DNA from: Pseudovibrio sp. Ad37 | GTDB lineage: Bacteria; Pseudomonadota; Alphaproteobacteria; Rhizobiales; Stappiaceae | Direction: 5' to 3' | Assembly (NCBI RefSeq): GCF_001623075.1 | Contig: NZ_LMCF01000016.1 | Span: forward strand, 87,635-151,634 | Length of the DNA stretch: 64,000 bases | Shown here: positions 45,695 to 54,283 of the stretch, in pieces | How the letters are laid out: every line of letters starts with the position of its first letter | Position numbering within the stretch: position 1 is the first letter of the stretch | The notes under the pieces: model-generated | Told to the model about the DNA's origin: nothing | Databases searched by the model: none | Seen by the model: the letters and a program-made list of their open reading frames with translations, nothing else | Position numbers and translations under genes: made by a program

Positions 45695-46758
45695 GTGTTA
45701 AATATGTACCGGTAATCTGGAACCGTACAAAATTTGTCTATGATGCCGTCGTCTTGGCAACTGTGGGCGCATATCTGGGAATCTACATCTACATCGCGCC
45801 GATGTTCCAGACAGTCACAAGACCGATTGATTGGGATATCTACAAAGCTCAGGCATTTGGTACCTGTGTCTTCTTCCTGCTCACGTTCATTCTATGTATC
45901 GGACCGCTAGCACGGCTGGACAAGCGCTTCCTGCCGCTTCTTTACAATCGCCGTCACCTAGGCGTGATCACTTGCGTTCTCGCGTACTTCCATGTCGACA
46001 ATATCCTCGGCTGGTACAATGCATTCTCGCCTATTAATCGTTACGTCTCGGTTTTCATTGTAAATACCAGCTTCGACCGTTTTCTGGGTTTCCCTTTCGA
46101 AATCCTCGGCGTCTTTGCCCTTCTGATCCTGACTATCCTTGCAGTCACAAGTCATGATTTCTGGCTTCATTTCCTAAAGCCTACGCTTTGGAAGACACTC
46201 CATATGGGGATCTATCTGGCTTATGCGTTGGTTGTTGCTCACGTCGCACTAGGCGCTTTGCAAAGCGCTGCTGGTCCTTTCATGACCACTGCAGTCGGTG
46301 CGTCCGTCGCGCTTGTCGCTACCTTGCATCTGCTTGCTGCAAGAAAAGAGCATCTCTTTGATACGCAACAGAATACGATGGATGACAGCGGCACCTGGAT
46401 GGATGCAGGTGATCCAAAAGATGTTCCTGATAAGCGGGCGAGAATTATCTCCATTACTGATGATGAGCGTGTTGCGATCTTCAGAAATGGCAAGAAGCTC
46501 TCTGCGATCTCTAATGTTTGCGCCCACCAGAACGGACCTTTGGGAGAAGGCAAGATTGTTTATGGCTGTGTGACTTGCCCTTGGCATGGCTATCAGTACC
46601 GCCTGGAAGATGGAAAATCTCCACCACCATTTACAGAGAAAATTTCCACATATCGCCTTAAACTGGAAAACGGTCGTTTGTGGCTGAACGTAAAAGCTCT
46701 GCCACCGGGAACGTATGTTGAACCTACTGTTTCTCCGATAATGGCGGAGGGAAGCTAA
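45691..46758 (+). CDS. Ferric-reductase-like cytochrome b fused to a Rieske domain
   Basis: 355 residues from GTG 45691, which overlaps the preceding stop. The N-terminal part (about 15-230) has six or seven membrane helices of the ferric-reductase type with His residues placed to bind heme (RRHLGVITCVLAYFHV, and HMGIYLAYALVVAHVALG). The C-terminal soluble domain is Rieske [2Fe-2S]: Cys277-x-His279 and Cys296-x2-His299 (CPWHGYQY). There is no FAD/NAD domain as in true ferric reductases, so electrons must come from a partner, probably via one of the Rieske centres. Confidence 0.87.
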   Translation: MSVKYVPVIWNRTKFVYDAVVLATVGAYLGIYIYIAPMFQTVTRPIDWDIYKAQAFGTCVFFLLTFILCIGPLARLDKRFLPLLYNRRHLGVITCVLAYFHVDNILGWYNAFSPINRYVSVFIVNTSFDRFLGFPFEILGVFALLILTILAVTSHDFWLHFLKPTLWKTLHMGIYLAYALVVAHVALGALQSAAGPFMTTAVGASVALVATLHLLAARKEHLFDTQQNTMDDSGTWMDAGDPKDVPDKRARIISITDDERVAIFRNGKKLSAISNVCAHQNGPLGEGKIVYGCVTCPWHGYQYRLEDGKSPPPFTEKISTYRLKLENGRLWLNVKALPPGTYVEPTVSPIMAEGS

Positions 46759-47528
46759 TGGCCAAAAAGAAACCTGATCCCTTCTTTATCGGTTGGGCGA
46801 AGAAGCCACCAAAGAGCCTGCAAGGCTTCTTGTTCCTGATCTCTGCAATCCTCGTTGGCGCAGCAGCTGGTGTGGCATTTGGCATTGGCTCATCTGTCCC
46901 GGACCCAGGTGATGCTCGCTTTGCATGGGGTGCTGGATACCAAACGTTTACGGGCTACGTAGATGCAAAACCTTACCCACTTCTCCGGCTTCCCGCCGGA
47001 GAAAATGGTCGTGACAAGCCGCATGCCATGCTGATTTCTGGCATTGGCAAACGCGGCATGCAGCAACTTGCCGGCCCTTTGGATGGTCAGCCTGTTGATG
47101 CTGGCGGCATTTTGCTGAAGCGTGGTGATTTGGATATGTTGCAGGTTGGAGGCAAAGTCTCTCTTCGCGCTGCAGAAAATCCGGTCCAGAATTTTACACC
47201 AGCACCAGCAGAGCATTTAGGCAAATGGCGGCTAACCGGTGAGATCTGTGACGGTAAATGCTACAATGGCGCAATGCGTCCGGGTGTCGGATTAGCCCAC
47301 AAAGCTTGCGCAAATCTCTGCATCATCGGCGGTATTCCTCCCGTTTTTGTGACTTCTACGCCTCTTATGGGAAGTGAATTCTTCGTGTTGGCTGACGAAA
47401 ATGGTGAGCCCTTGACTGCTGAGGTTGAAGATTGGGTTGCTCTACTGATTTCGTTGGAAGGTGAGGTCGAGCGCCGGGATGATCTGATGATCTTCAAGGT
47501 GAACCTGGACAGCGCTAAGCAACTCTAG
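46758..47528 (+). CDS. Membrane-anchored protein with Cys/His motif, redox operon
   Basis: 256 residues. One membrane helix (about 21-44) after a basic N-terminus, so most of it probably lies in the periplasm. Two segments follow; the second carries CDGKC (Cys164, Cys168), His181, Cys184 and Cys188 (HKACANLC) followed by IIGGIPPVFV. The spacing suggests a metal or heme site. I do not recognise a characterised family. Start and previous stop share a base (TAATG). It is the last gene of the operon. Confidence 0.82.
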   Translation: MAKKKPDPFFIGWAKKPPKSLQGFLFLISAILVGAAAGVAFGIGSSVPDPGDARFAWGAGYQTFTGYVDAKPYPLLRLPAGENGRDKPHAMLISGIGKRGMQQLAGPLDGQPVDAGGILLKRGDLDMLQVGGKVSLRAAENPVQNFTPAPAEHLGKWRLTGEICDGKCYNGAMRPGVGLAHKACANLCIIGGIPPVFVTSTPLMGSEFFVLADENGEPLTAEVEDWVALLISLEGEVERRDDLMIFKVNLDSAKQL

Positions 47529-47750
47529 CTTATCGGAGATAGCACTTGCGGCGGCGAAGTAGTTTGCCGCCCAAAAACAGCGTACCCAAAGGTTGAAGTG
47601 GCGAAACAATTCATAGACTGCTAAAAACACCACGTTTGCAGTGCAACACAAATTGTATTGCGTCCTCCTTCCTAGGCGCTTTTTGTTTGCCGCATGTTCC
47701 CAAGCGTGCGCACAAAGCAGCGCCGCCGCTAAGCACAATCTGGTGATCCA

Positions 47751-48410
47751 ATGATACAATTTTATGCCTACCCAGAATCCGTATTCTGCGCGAAAGTTCG
47801 AATTGCTTTGGATATGAAAGATCTGGATTACGCTGAGCTACCGCCCCCAGATGGATATGGATCAGCTGCTTATAAGAAGGTCGTTCCAGCGGGTTCAATT
47901 CCCGGCCTGAAGGATGGTGAAGCTGCTCTGTCAGATTCAAACGCGATCCTTGAGTATCTTGAGGAGACCGCACCGTCTCCAGCGCTAATGCCAGAACACC
48001 CTATCGAGCGCGCTAAAGTCAGAGCATTGATGGGCCTGCACGACACGCGAATTGAGCCATCTGTTCGTGCATTCTATGCCCCAATCAAAGCGGGAAAGCC
48101 GCCGAGGGATGAAGTCTACAAGCAGTTGATCAATGACATGAGTGTTGCGTTCGAACGTTTGGAGGACATGATTGAGGCTGAGCCGTATGCGGTTGGCCAT
48201 CATGTTACTTTGGTTGATGTAGCCTTTGCCACAACGTTTTCTCAGGCTCAGCAACTTGCTGGTATGTTTGGCGGAGAGCTAATGCTGAAGCCTAAATGCC
48301 AACATTGGTGGCAAGCTATGCAATCACTCTCTCATGCCGCTACGTCAATCGATATAAACCGCAAAGCGATGCAGGATTGGGTCGCGAAGTTTATTCAGGT
48401 GGACGCATAA
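47751..48410 (+). CDS. Glutathione S-transferase family protein
   Basis: 219 residues. Thioredoxin-like N-terminal domain (FYAYPESVFCAKVRIALDM, then AVPAGSIPGLKDG-like VVPAGSIPGLKDGEAALSDS, the glutathione-binding part) and an all-helical C-terminal domain. A Ser/Cys pair near residues 9-13 is the probable activating residue. It lies 222 bases after the redox operon with its own terminator. Partner and substrate unknown. Confidence 0.87.
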   Translation: MIQFYAYPESVFCAKVRIALDMKDLDYAELPPPDGYGSAAYKKVVPAGSIPGLKDGEAALSDSNAILEYLEETAPSPALMPEHPIERAKVRALMGLHDTRIEPSVRAFYAPIKAGKPPRDEVYKQLINDMSVAFERLEDMIEAEPYAVGHHVTLVDVAFATTFSQAQQLAGMFGGELMLKPKCQHWWQAMQSLSHAATSIDINRKAMQDWVAKFIQVDA

Positions 48411-48431
48411 GCGTGCAGTGAACCTAAAAGA

Positions 48432-48464
48432 AAAGGCGCCCCAATTTGAGGCGCCTTTCTTATT
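48432..48464. terminator. Bidirectional terminator (GST / ABC substrate-binding protein)
   Basis: AAAGGCGCC (48432-48440) and GGCGCCTTT (48450-48458), 9 bp perfect, with a T-rich tail on the plus side and an A-rich tract on the other. It separates two convergent genes. Confidence 0.87.
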
Positions 48465-48479
48465 CTTTATGAGCAGTTT

Positions 48480-49262
48480 TTACTGCGCCAAGCTCCATTT
48501 CTGAGCTGTCGCATCAAGGAAACCATTCATTTTTTTGATCTTGATCCAGTTGTTGATGTAGTTGATCCAAACCTGATCAGTCTGTGGCATCAACATAGCG
48601 ATCGGAGTTGGGTTTCTGCTTTCAGAAACTGGCACGTTGGTGATTTGCTTGAACTTCGCTTTCAGCGTAGCACCTTCAATGTTGGAGGTGATGAAAACAT
48701 CAGCGCGGCCTGACAGCACTTCCTGATAACCACGAGCAGGTGCCTCAACAACTTTGATAGTCGCATTCGGGAACCATTCCTTGCTCAGCTTCTCAAACGT
48801 AGTGCCAAGCGTGGTTGCGACCGTCACATCTTTCTGGTTGATGCTGTCCCAGCTGTTGAACTCACCAACTTTGCTGCTGGTCGTATACGGCAGGATCTCA
48901 ACGGAAATATAGCTTTCAGAGTAACCAGCTACTTTCATGCGGCTTGGGGAGATTGAAGCAGAGCCAGTCAGGTTATACTTGCCTGCAACGATACCATTCA
49001 CCAAGGTTTTCCAATCAGTTGGAATAAAAGTGAGCTTCACACCCAGGTCGCTTGCAAGCTCGTTCATGATGTCGATGTCGTACCCTTTATAACCATTGCT
49101 GGCAGGATCACGAACAGACATTGGGTTCCAGTCTCCGGTTGTACCAACCCTCAGTTCACCGGAATCCAAAATTTCGTTAAGCGCAGATTGCGCGAATGCA
49201 GAGCCGGAGAACAACGTGCCCGCGGCGAAAATTACAGTAAGAAATGAACGTAGCATCTTCAT
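48480..49262 (-). CDS. Amino-acid ABC transporter substrate-binding protein
   Basis: About 260 residues. A signal peptide (MLRSFLTVIFAAGTLFSGSAFA) is followed by the family 3 solute-binding fold: GELRVGTTGDWNPMSV, GYDIDIMNELASDLG, ARGYQEVLSGRADVFI. It binds a polar amino acid in the periplasm. ATG 49262 has AAGGA upstream; the frame is open to 49313. It is divergent from a permease gene at 49455. Confidence 0.9.
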   Translation of the reverse strand: MKMLRSFLTVIFAAGTLFSGSAFAQSALNEILDSGELRVGTTGDWNPMSVRDPASNGYKGYDIDIMNELASDLGVKLTFIPTDWKTLVNGIVAGKYNLTGSASISPSRMKVAGYSESYISVEILPYTTSSKVGEFNSWDSINQKDVTVATTLGTTFEKLSKEWFPNATIKVVEAPARGYQEVLSGRADVFITSNIEGATLKAKFKQITNVPVSESRNPTPIAMLMPQTDQVWINYINNWIKIKKMNGFLDATAQKWSLAQ

Positions 49263-49454
49263 GAGAGTTCCTTGAAACGCAGTTGGAATCTGGCCCAATG
49301 CAAACCTAGCCATTTTAGCGATAACTACAATGCTGTTTTTGAGAGAAAACCGACTTCAATTAATTGTGTGCGGTAAGTTTCTATAAGATTTGTATAAGAG
49401 CGCACGACACTCTAGGTTTTGTGTCCGGCAATCTATCTGTGTTGAGGCAGATAT

Positions 49455-50261
49455 ATGAGCTGCTTACGTGTTTTGCTTCCGTTGGCAGCCTTCTTAAATT
49501 TGGAAGGTGATACCTTGAAATTCCGAAATGCAGCAGTGCTCGTCGCATTGGCATTCGTTTTGGCGGGCTGCACTGGTGACCAATGGGGCTGGTATGTAGT
49601 CTCACCAGAGACTGAGACAGGAAGAGTTAATCTCGGTTTCATGATCGCCGGGTTGCAAGAAACAGTCAGTATATCGCTCACTGCAATCGCGATCTCCATG
49701 TTCGTTGGCCTTATTGTCGCTCTGCCTGGGCTTTCAGACAATAAGTACGGAATTGCGTTCAACAGAACTTACGTTGAAGTGGTGCGCTCAGTGCCAAGTC
49801 TGGTGCTGATTTTTTGGGTTTACTATGGCTTGCCTGTTGTCGCGAACATTTCGATCAACGTGTTCTGGGCGGGTGTACTGGCTCTTGCTTTGTCAGACAG
49901 CGCGTTTCAGGCTGAAATTTTCAGAGCAGGTATACAGTCAGTCGACAAAGGACAGATCGAAGCAGGCCGCTCTCTTGGGCTGAGTTATTTTCAGCGTCTT
50001 CGCTTCATCATTCTTCCGCTTGCGATCCGCCGTATGCTGCCACCGCTTGGAAACCAACTGGTTTACATGCTGAAAATGTCGAGTTTGGTGTCCGTGATTG
50101 GCCTGCAAGACCTGACAAGGCGTGCAAATGAGCTGGTCGTCACAGAATATCGACCACTCGAAATCTACAGCGTCCTTGTTCTGGAATATCTGGTGTTGAT
50201 CCTGATTGTCTCGCAAGGTGTTCGCTGGCTGGAACGTCGTTTTAAGGCGGAGCATGCCTAG
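49455..50261 (+). CDS. Amino-acid ABC transporter permease
   Basis: 268 residues with about six membrane helices. The EAA loop that docks with the ATPase reads GQIEAGRSLGLSYFQRLRFI. It is of the His/Glu/Gln/Arg/opine permease type. The true start is uncertain: ATG 49455, or TTG 49515 which has GGAAGG before it. No ATPase gene or second permease is adjacent; with the divergent binding protein this forms a partial set that needs an ATPase from elsewhere. Confidence 0.87.
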   Translation: MSCLRVLLPLAAFLNLEGDTLKFRNAAVLVALAFVLAGCTGDQWGWYVVSPETETGRVNLGFMIAGLQETVSISLTAIAISMFVGLIVALPGLSDNKYGIAFNRTYVEVVRSVPSLVLIFWVYYGLPVVANISINVFWAGVLALALSDSAFQAEIFRAGIQSVDKGQIEAGRSLGLSYFQRLRFIILPLAIRRMLPPLGNQLVYMLKMSSLVSVIGLQDLTRRANELVVTEYRPLEIYSVLVLEYLVLILIVSQGVRWLERRFKAEHA

Positions 50262-50276
50262 AAAGCAGGCTGTTAT

Positions 50277-50735
50277 CTAGCTTTTCTCTGGTGACCAGTT
50301 GGCCAGCAAAGCCTTTAGTTCCGGCTCATTTACAGCATGAACCGCGTCGCTTACGGAGAACCATTTCCGTGTGCGCTCGTCCTTTTCAGGCCAGTCTTCA
50401 AGCATCTCAGTCACTTCCAGCGGATACACCTTCACGCGGCAAGGGATTGGCTCTTTGGTGACCCGAAGTTTAGGGTAATGATAGATTCCAGCAGCTTGAT
50501 CTGTCAGCTCACCTTTAATGCCAGCTTCTTCGAAGGCTTCTTGCTCTGCGGCTTCTCCACCACTGAGATCCTTCATTGGCCAGCCTTTAGGGAGAACCCA
50601 ACGCTTGGTTTCGCGGGATGTAATCAGAAGAATCTGTAGCTTACCTTTTTTATTCTTCTTGAAAGGCAGTGCAGCAAACTGGCGTTTTGGTTCTGGCCAG
50701 ACTTGTGCCTCTGTCTTTCTAAGGGCACTCTTCAT
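50277..50735 (-). CDS. Nudix hydrolase
   Basis: 152 residues. The Nudix box is GGEAAEQEAFEEAGIKGEL with the acidic metal ligands in place, though the usual Arg of REUXEE is Gln here, as in diphosphoinositol-polyphosphate-type relatives. It cleaves a nucleoside-diphosphate-like linkage. WVLPKGWPM precedes the box, typical of the group. It ends 15 bases after the permease stop, convergent with it. Confidence 0.87.
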   Translation of the reverse strand: MKSALRKTEAQVWPEPKRQFAALPFKKNKKGKLQILLITSRETKRWVLPKGWPMKDLSGGEAAEQEAFEEAGIKGELTDQAAGIYHYPKLRVTKEPIPCRVKVYPLEVTEMLEDWPEKDERTRKWFSVSDAVHAVNEPELKALLANWSPEKS

Positions 50736-51113
50736 GGGTTTCTTCCTTAACAGTGATCCGGCCTAGTTTCATTTTTGTTTGATCCAGATCTTCAGCCGTG
50801 AGCAGAGCTTTCCTTTGTTTGTGGTAGGAAGTTAGATCTGCCCCTGACTATCTAGAGTACGGCTTATATTTTTTCAGCGCTATTGCAAGATATCGCTGTG
50901 ATTGCGGTCCATTTGGGCGAGTTTGATTTCCTATTCTACATATTTAGAATATTTGTTCTGAAAATTCCAGATAATACTTTTTACCTAGATTTCATGGCGA
51001 GACTGTTGTTAAAATTACTTTAAACTTGAAATATTAAAAAATGGAATCGCAGCTCGGTATTGCTTTGATGCCAAAAAGAGTGTGATCATAAAAATGATAA
51101 TAGGGGGCTGATA
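50736..51113. other. 378-base AT-rich region upstream of kynU
   Basis: No coding frame of note. It separates nudix from kynU and should hold the promoter of the kyn genes. The last 100 bases before kynU are nearly all A/T (around 50990-51080). No palindrome longer than 6 bp was noticed. Confidence 0.5.
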
Positions 51114-52346
51114 GTGGAACTGGATGCAGTAAGCATTGAGCAAAGAGATGGTGCTGACCCGCTCGCTCGTTTGCGCAAGCTTTTCTCAATTCCTGATGGA
51201 ATTATCTATCTGGACGGAAATTCACTTGGGGCTCTACCTAAGAATGTGTCTGCGGTTTTAGCCAACGCAGTCGAAGAGCAGTGGGGCAAAAGCCTCATTA
51301 AAGGGTGGAACTGCCACGACTGGATTGATCTGCCAAGCAAAGTCGGAAACAGGATTGCAAAGCTCGTTGGAGCTGATGACGGAACCTTGATCTGCACCGA
51401 TAGCACCTCTCTGAATGTCTTTAAAGTCCTGGCGACTGCCATCAAGATGCGGCCGGACCGTAAAGTTATTCTTTCCGATACAGGAAACTTCCCGACTGAC
51501 CTCTACATGGCGCAAGGTCTGAAAGAACTGACCGGTGGTGACATCGAGTTGCGTCTGGTTGCTCCGGAAGAAGTTGAAGCCGCCCTCGATGATACTGTTG
51601 CAGTCATGATGCTCACAGAAGTGGATTACCGCACAGGTCGCAAGCACGACATGAAAGCATTGACTGAGAAAGCGCATTCTGTTGGTGCCTTGGCGATGTG
51701 GGATCTGTGCCACTCTGCAGGTGCTTTCCCAGTCCATCTGAAGGAAGCAAAGGCGGACTTTGCTGTTGGTTGTTCCTACAAGTATTTGAATGGCGGCCCC
51801 GGTGCTCCGGCATTTGTTTATGTGGCACCTCAGCATCAGAACCATTCAGGCAACCCACTAACGGGCTGGATGGGGCACGATGCGCCGTTTGCTTTTGATT
51901 TGGGATACACACCATCTGCTAAAACAGACCAGATGCGCGTTGGCACACCTCAGGTTCTTGCCATGACCGCTCTGGATGCGTCTTTGGATGTCTTCGATGA
52001 AACCTCTTTGGAGGCATTGCAGGCCAAATCCATTGAGTTGAGTGAGTTGTTTATTGCTGAAGTCAAACGCCGCTGCCCTAATCTGGAGCTTGCGTCACCA
52101 ACGGATCCACTTAAGCGCGGCTCACAAGTCTCTTTCCGTCATGAGAAAGGCTATGCAGTCATGCAAGCGCTCATTGATCGTGGAGTGATTGGAGACTTCC
52201 GTGCACCAAATATCATCCGCTTCGGGTTTGCTCCTCTGTACCTCTCTTTTGCTGAGGTCCTTAAAGCTGCTGAGATTCTTGAAGAAATTATTGCAGGGGA
52301 TCTCTGGGACAAGCCGGAATACCACGAGAAGAGCAAGGTTACATAA
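51114..52346 (+). CDS. kynU: Kynureninase
   Basis: 410 residues. PLP-dependent fold: IIYLDGNSLGALPKN near the start, MWDLCHSAGAFPVHL, and the PLP lysine in SYKYLNGGPGAPAF. It splits kynurenine to anthranilate and alanine. It is followed 2 bases later by the tryptophan dioxygenase gene, so the pair forms the ends of the route from tryptophan to anthranilate. The formamidase (kynB) is not in the window. Confidence 0.96.
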   Translation: MELDAVSIEQRDGADPLARLRKLFSIPDGIIYLDGNSLGALPKNVSAVLANAVEEQWGKSLIKGWNCHDWIDLPSKVGNRIAKLVGADDGTLICTDSTSLNVFKVLATAIKMRPDRKVILSDTGNFPTDLYMAQGLKELTGGDIELRLVAPEEVEAALDDTVAVMMLTEVDYRTGRKHDMKALTEKAHSVGALAMWDLCHSAGAFPVHLKEAKADFAVGCSYKYLNGGPGAPAFVYVAPQHQNHSGNPLTGWMGHDAPFAFDLGYTPSAKTDQMRVGTPQVLAMTALDASLDVFDETSLEALQAKSIELSELFIAEVKRRCPNLELASPTDPLKRGSQVSFRHEKGYAVMQALIDRGVIGDFRAPNIIRFGFAPLYLSFAEVLKAAEILEEIIAGDLWDKPEYHEKSKVT

Positions 52347-52348
52347 GC

Positions 52349-53191
52349 ATGGTTGAGAGTATTGATCGTAAATTAGAGCACCACGGGGCAGAGCTCTCTT
52401 TCAAAGAAAACATGTCTTATGGCGATTACCTTCGTCTTTCCGATGTGTTGGGTGCGCAAGCTCCGTTGACCGAAGCTCATGATGAACTGCTGTTTATCAT
52501 TCAGCATCAAACGGCAGAACTTTGGATGAAGTTGGCGATCCGCGAAATGTCGGAGGCTTGCTCAGCTTTGGCAGCGGATGAGTTTGCTGAGGTTTCAAAG
52601 CTAATGGCTCGCGTCAACAAGATCTTCGCGCAGCTCAACAGTGCATGGGACATTCTGCGCACCATGACACCAAGCGATTACACCACGTTTCGTGATAGCC
52701 TTGGCAAGTCATCTGGATTTCAGAGCTACCAGTACCGTGCCATCGAGTTTGTGGTTGGCAACAAAAATCCAGCCCTGATGAAACCACATGAGCATATGCC
52801 GGAGGTCTCAGCATGGCTTCATCAGATTTATGAGGCGCCGGGCATCTATGATCAGATGGTGCGTGCTTTGGCGCGTTCAGGCTTCGAAATCTCCGATGCA
52901 GTACTCAACCGGGACGTCACCAAGCCATATACAACTGATGCGTCAGTTCAGAAGGCTTGGGAAATAATATATCGCAATCCACGTGATAATTGGCATTTCT
53001 ACGATCTCGCGGAGAAGTTAATCGACTTTGAGGACTTTTTTCGTCGGTGGCGATTTAATCACCTTACAACCGTAGAGCGTATTATTGGAAGCAAAATGGG
53101 CACTGGAGGCACTTCAGGGGCACCGTACTTGAAAAAAATGTTGGATACTGTGCTGTTTCCAGAACTTTGGCAGGTGCGCAGTGATCTGTAA
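52349..53191 (+). CDS. kynA: Tryptophan 2,3-dioxygenase
   Basis: 280 residues, normal length. SYGDYLRLSDVLGAQ, DELLFIIQHQTAELWMKL and FRDSLGKSSGFQSYQYR are family marks; the heme-binding His lies in FNHLTTVERIIG. Heme enzyme that opens the tryptophan indole ring to N-formylkynurenine, in the cytosol. Two bases after kynU, so co-transcribed. Confidence 0.96.
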   Translation: MVESIDRKLEHHGAELSFKENMSYGDYLRLSDVLGAQAPLTEAHDELLFIIQHQTAELWMKLAIREMSEACSALAADEFAEVSKLMARVNKIFAQLNSAWDILRTMTPSDYTTFRDSLGKSSGFQSYQYRAIEFVVGNKNPALMKPHEHMPEVSAWLHQIYEAPGIYDQMVRALARSGFEISDAVLNRDVTKPYTTDASVQKAWEIIYRNPRDNWHFYDLAEKLIDFEDFFRRWRFNHLTTVERIIGSKMGTGGTSGAPYLKKMLDTVLFPELWQVRSDL

Positions 53192-53509
53192 GATTGCTGC
53201 GAAAATTACTCAATTTATGAAATTATTTTGTTCTAAAATCTCTTCAAACTGCGCATATAAGTGGAATTATCTATATGTTTCAGGCAATATATGCGCAGTC
53301 GAAGATGTTTCCTCGCAACTTATGGGAAGGTTGTTAGGAGATAGAATCTGGAAAGTTTCACTCAACTTGTCCAGATAGAACCACAATAATCGAGTGATTA
53401 GGCTGCAAATGGCGCGGACTTCTGCCTTGAAATAATATGCTGCTAAGGGCATTAGGTAGGTGCTTGACAACAATAAAACGCCAGTCCTTTGCAGTCTGGG
53501 GGGATAATA
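53192..53509. other. 318-base kynA-liv gap with an inverted repeat
   Basis: AT-rich, with no protein I can support. The notable structure is a perfect 12-bp inverted repeat (53248-53259 and 53288-53299), listed separately. A TTGACA at 53464 may be a -35 box for the liv genes, but no good -10 follows. Confidence 0.5.
53248..53299. repeat. Perfect 12-bp inverted repeat between kynA and livG
   Basis: ACTGCGCATATA (53248-53259) and its exact complement (53288-53299) with a 28-base spacer. There is no T-tract, so it is not a standard terminator. It could be a two-site operator or an mRNA hairpin controlling the liv genes. Confidence 0.65.
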
Positions 53510-54283
53510 ATGCTGGAAATCGAACAGCTGTCGAAGCAATTCGGCGGGTTTAGAGCCGTCAATAATTGCTCATTTTCGGTTCAAAAGGGCACAATCACAG
53601 GTTTAGTCGGTCCAAATGGGGCGGGTAAAACCACAACGTTCAATTTGATTGCCGGTGCCCTTCAGCCAACTGCTGGAAAAATAAAGTTTTTGGGAGAAGA
53701 TGTAACCAGCCTCAGCTCTGATCAGCTGTTTCATAAGGGCTTGGTACGTACCTTTCAGATCCCGCATGAGTTTCATCGTCTGTCAGCTCTCGAAAACCTC
53801 ATGTTGGTTCCGCCCTCTCAAAAAGGTGAGAACTTATTCCAAAACTGGCTCAGCTTTGGCAGCGTGAAGAAGCAAGAAGAAGAAGTACGCCAGAAAGCTT
53901 TAGAGACACTGGAGTTTCTGGAACTGTCTCATGTTGCAAATGAACGTGCAGGTAATCTGTCCGGCGGACAGAAGAAGCTTCTTGAGCTTGGCCGTACAAT
54001 GATGACTGACGCAAAGCTGGTGCTGCTGGATGAGCCTGCTGCTGGCGTCAACAGAACATTGCTACGCCGCCTTGAAGACAAAATCCAAATCCTGAACCAG
54101 GAACGTGGCTACACATTCGTCCTGATTGAGCACGATATGGAGATGATCGAGAAGCTCTGCGATCCAGTCATCTGTATGGCGGAAGGCTCGGTTCTGATTG
54201 AAGGTGATTTCCAAACCGTTCGTTCTGATGCGCGGGTGCTTGAAGCTTACCTCGGTGAAACGGTTGGGGAGGCTGCACTCTAA
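53510..54283 (+). CDS. livG: Branched-chain-type ABC transporter ATPase LivG
   Basis: About 257 residues. Walker A GPNGAGKTTTFNL, ABC signature NLSGGQKKLLELGR, Walker B VLLDEPAAGVN and the H-loop IEHDMEM are all there. The long insertion before the signature is typical of LivG. ATG 53510 follows GGGGG at about 7 bases. It drives the liv system with LivF. Confidence 0.93.
   Translation: MLEIEQLSKQFGGFRAVNNCSFSVQKGTITGLVGPNGAGKTTTFNLIAGALQPTAGKIKFLGEDVTSLSSDQLFHKGLVRTFQIPHEFHRLSALENLMLVPPSQKGENLFQNWLSFGSVKKQEEEVRQKALETLEFLELSHVANERAGNLSGGQKKLLELGRTMMTDAKLVLLDEPAAGVNRTLLRRLEDKIQILNQERGYTFVLIEHDMEMIEKLCDPVICMAEGSVLIEGDFQTVRSDARVLEAYLGETVGEAAL

Noticed and set aside
53181..53378. 65-codon frame overlapping the end of kynA
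   Set aside because: It runs through the inverted repeat and has no coding character.
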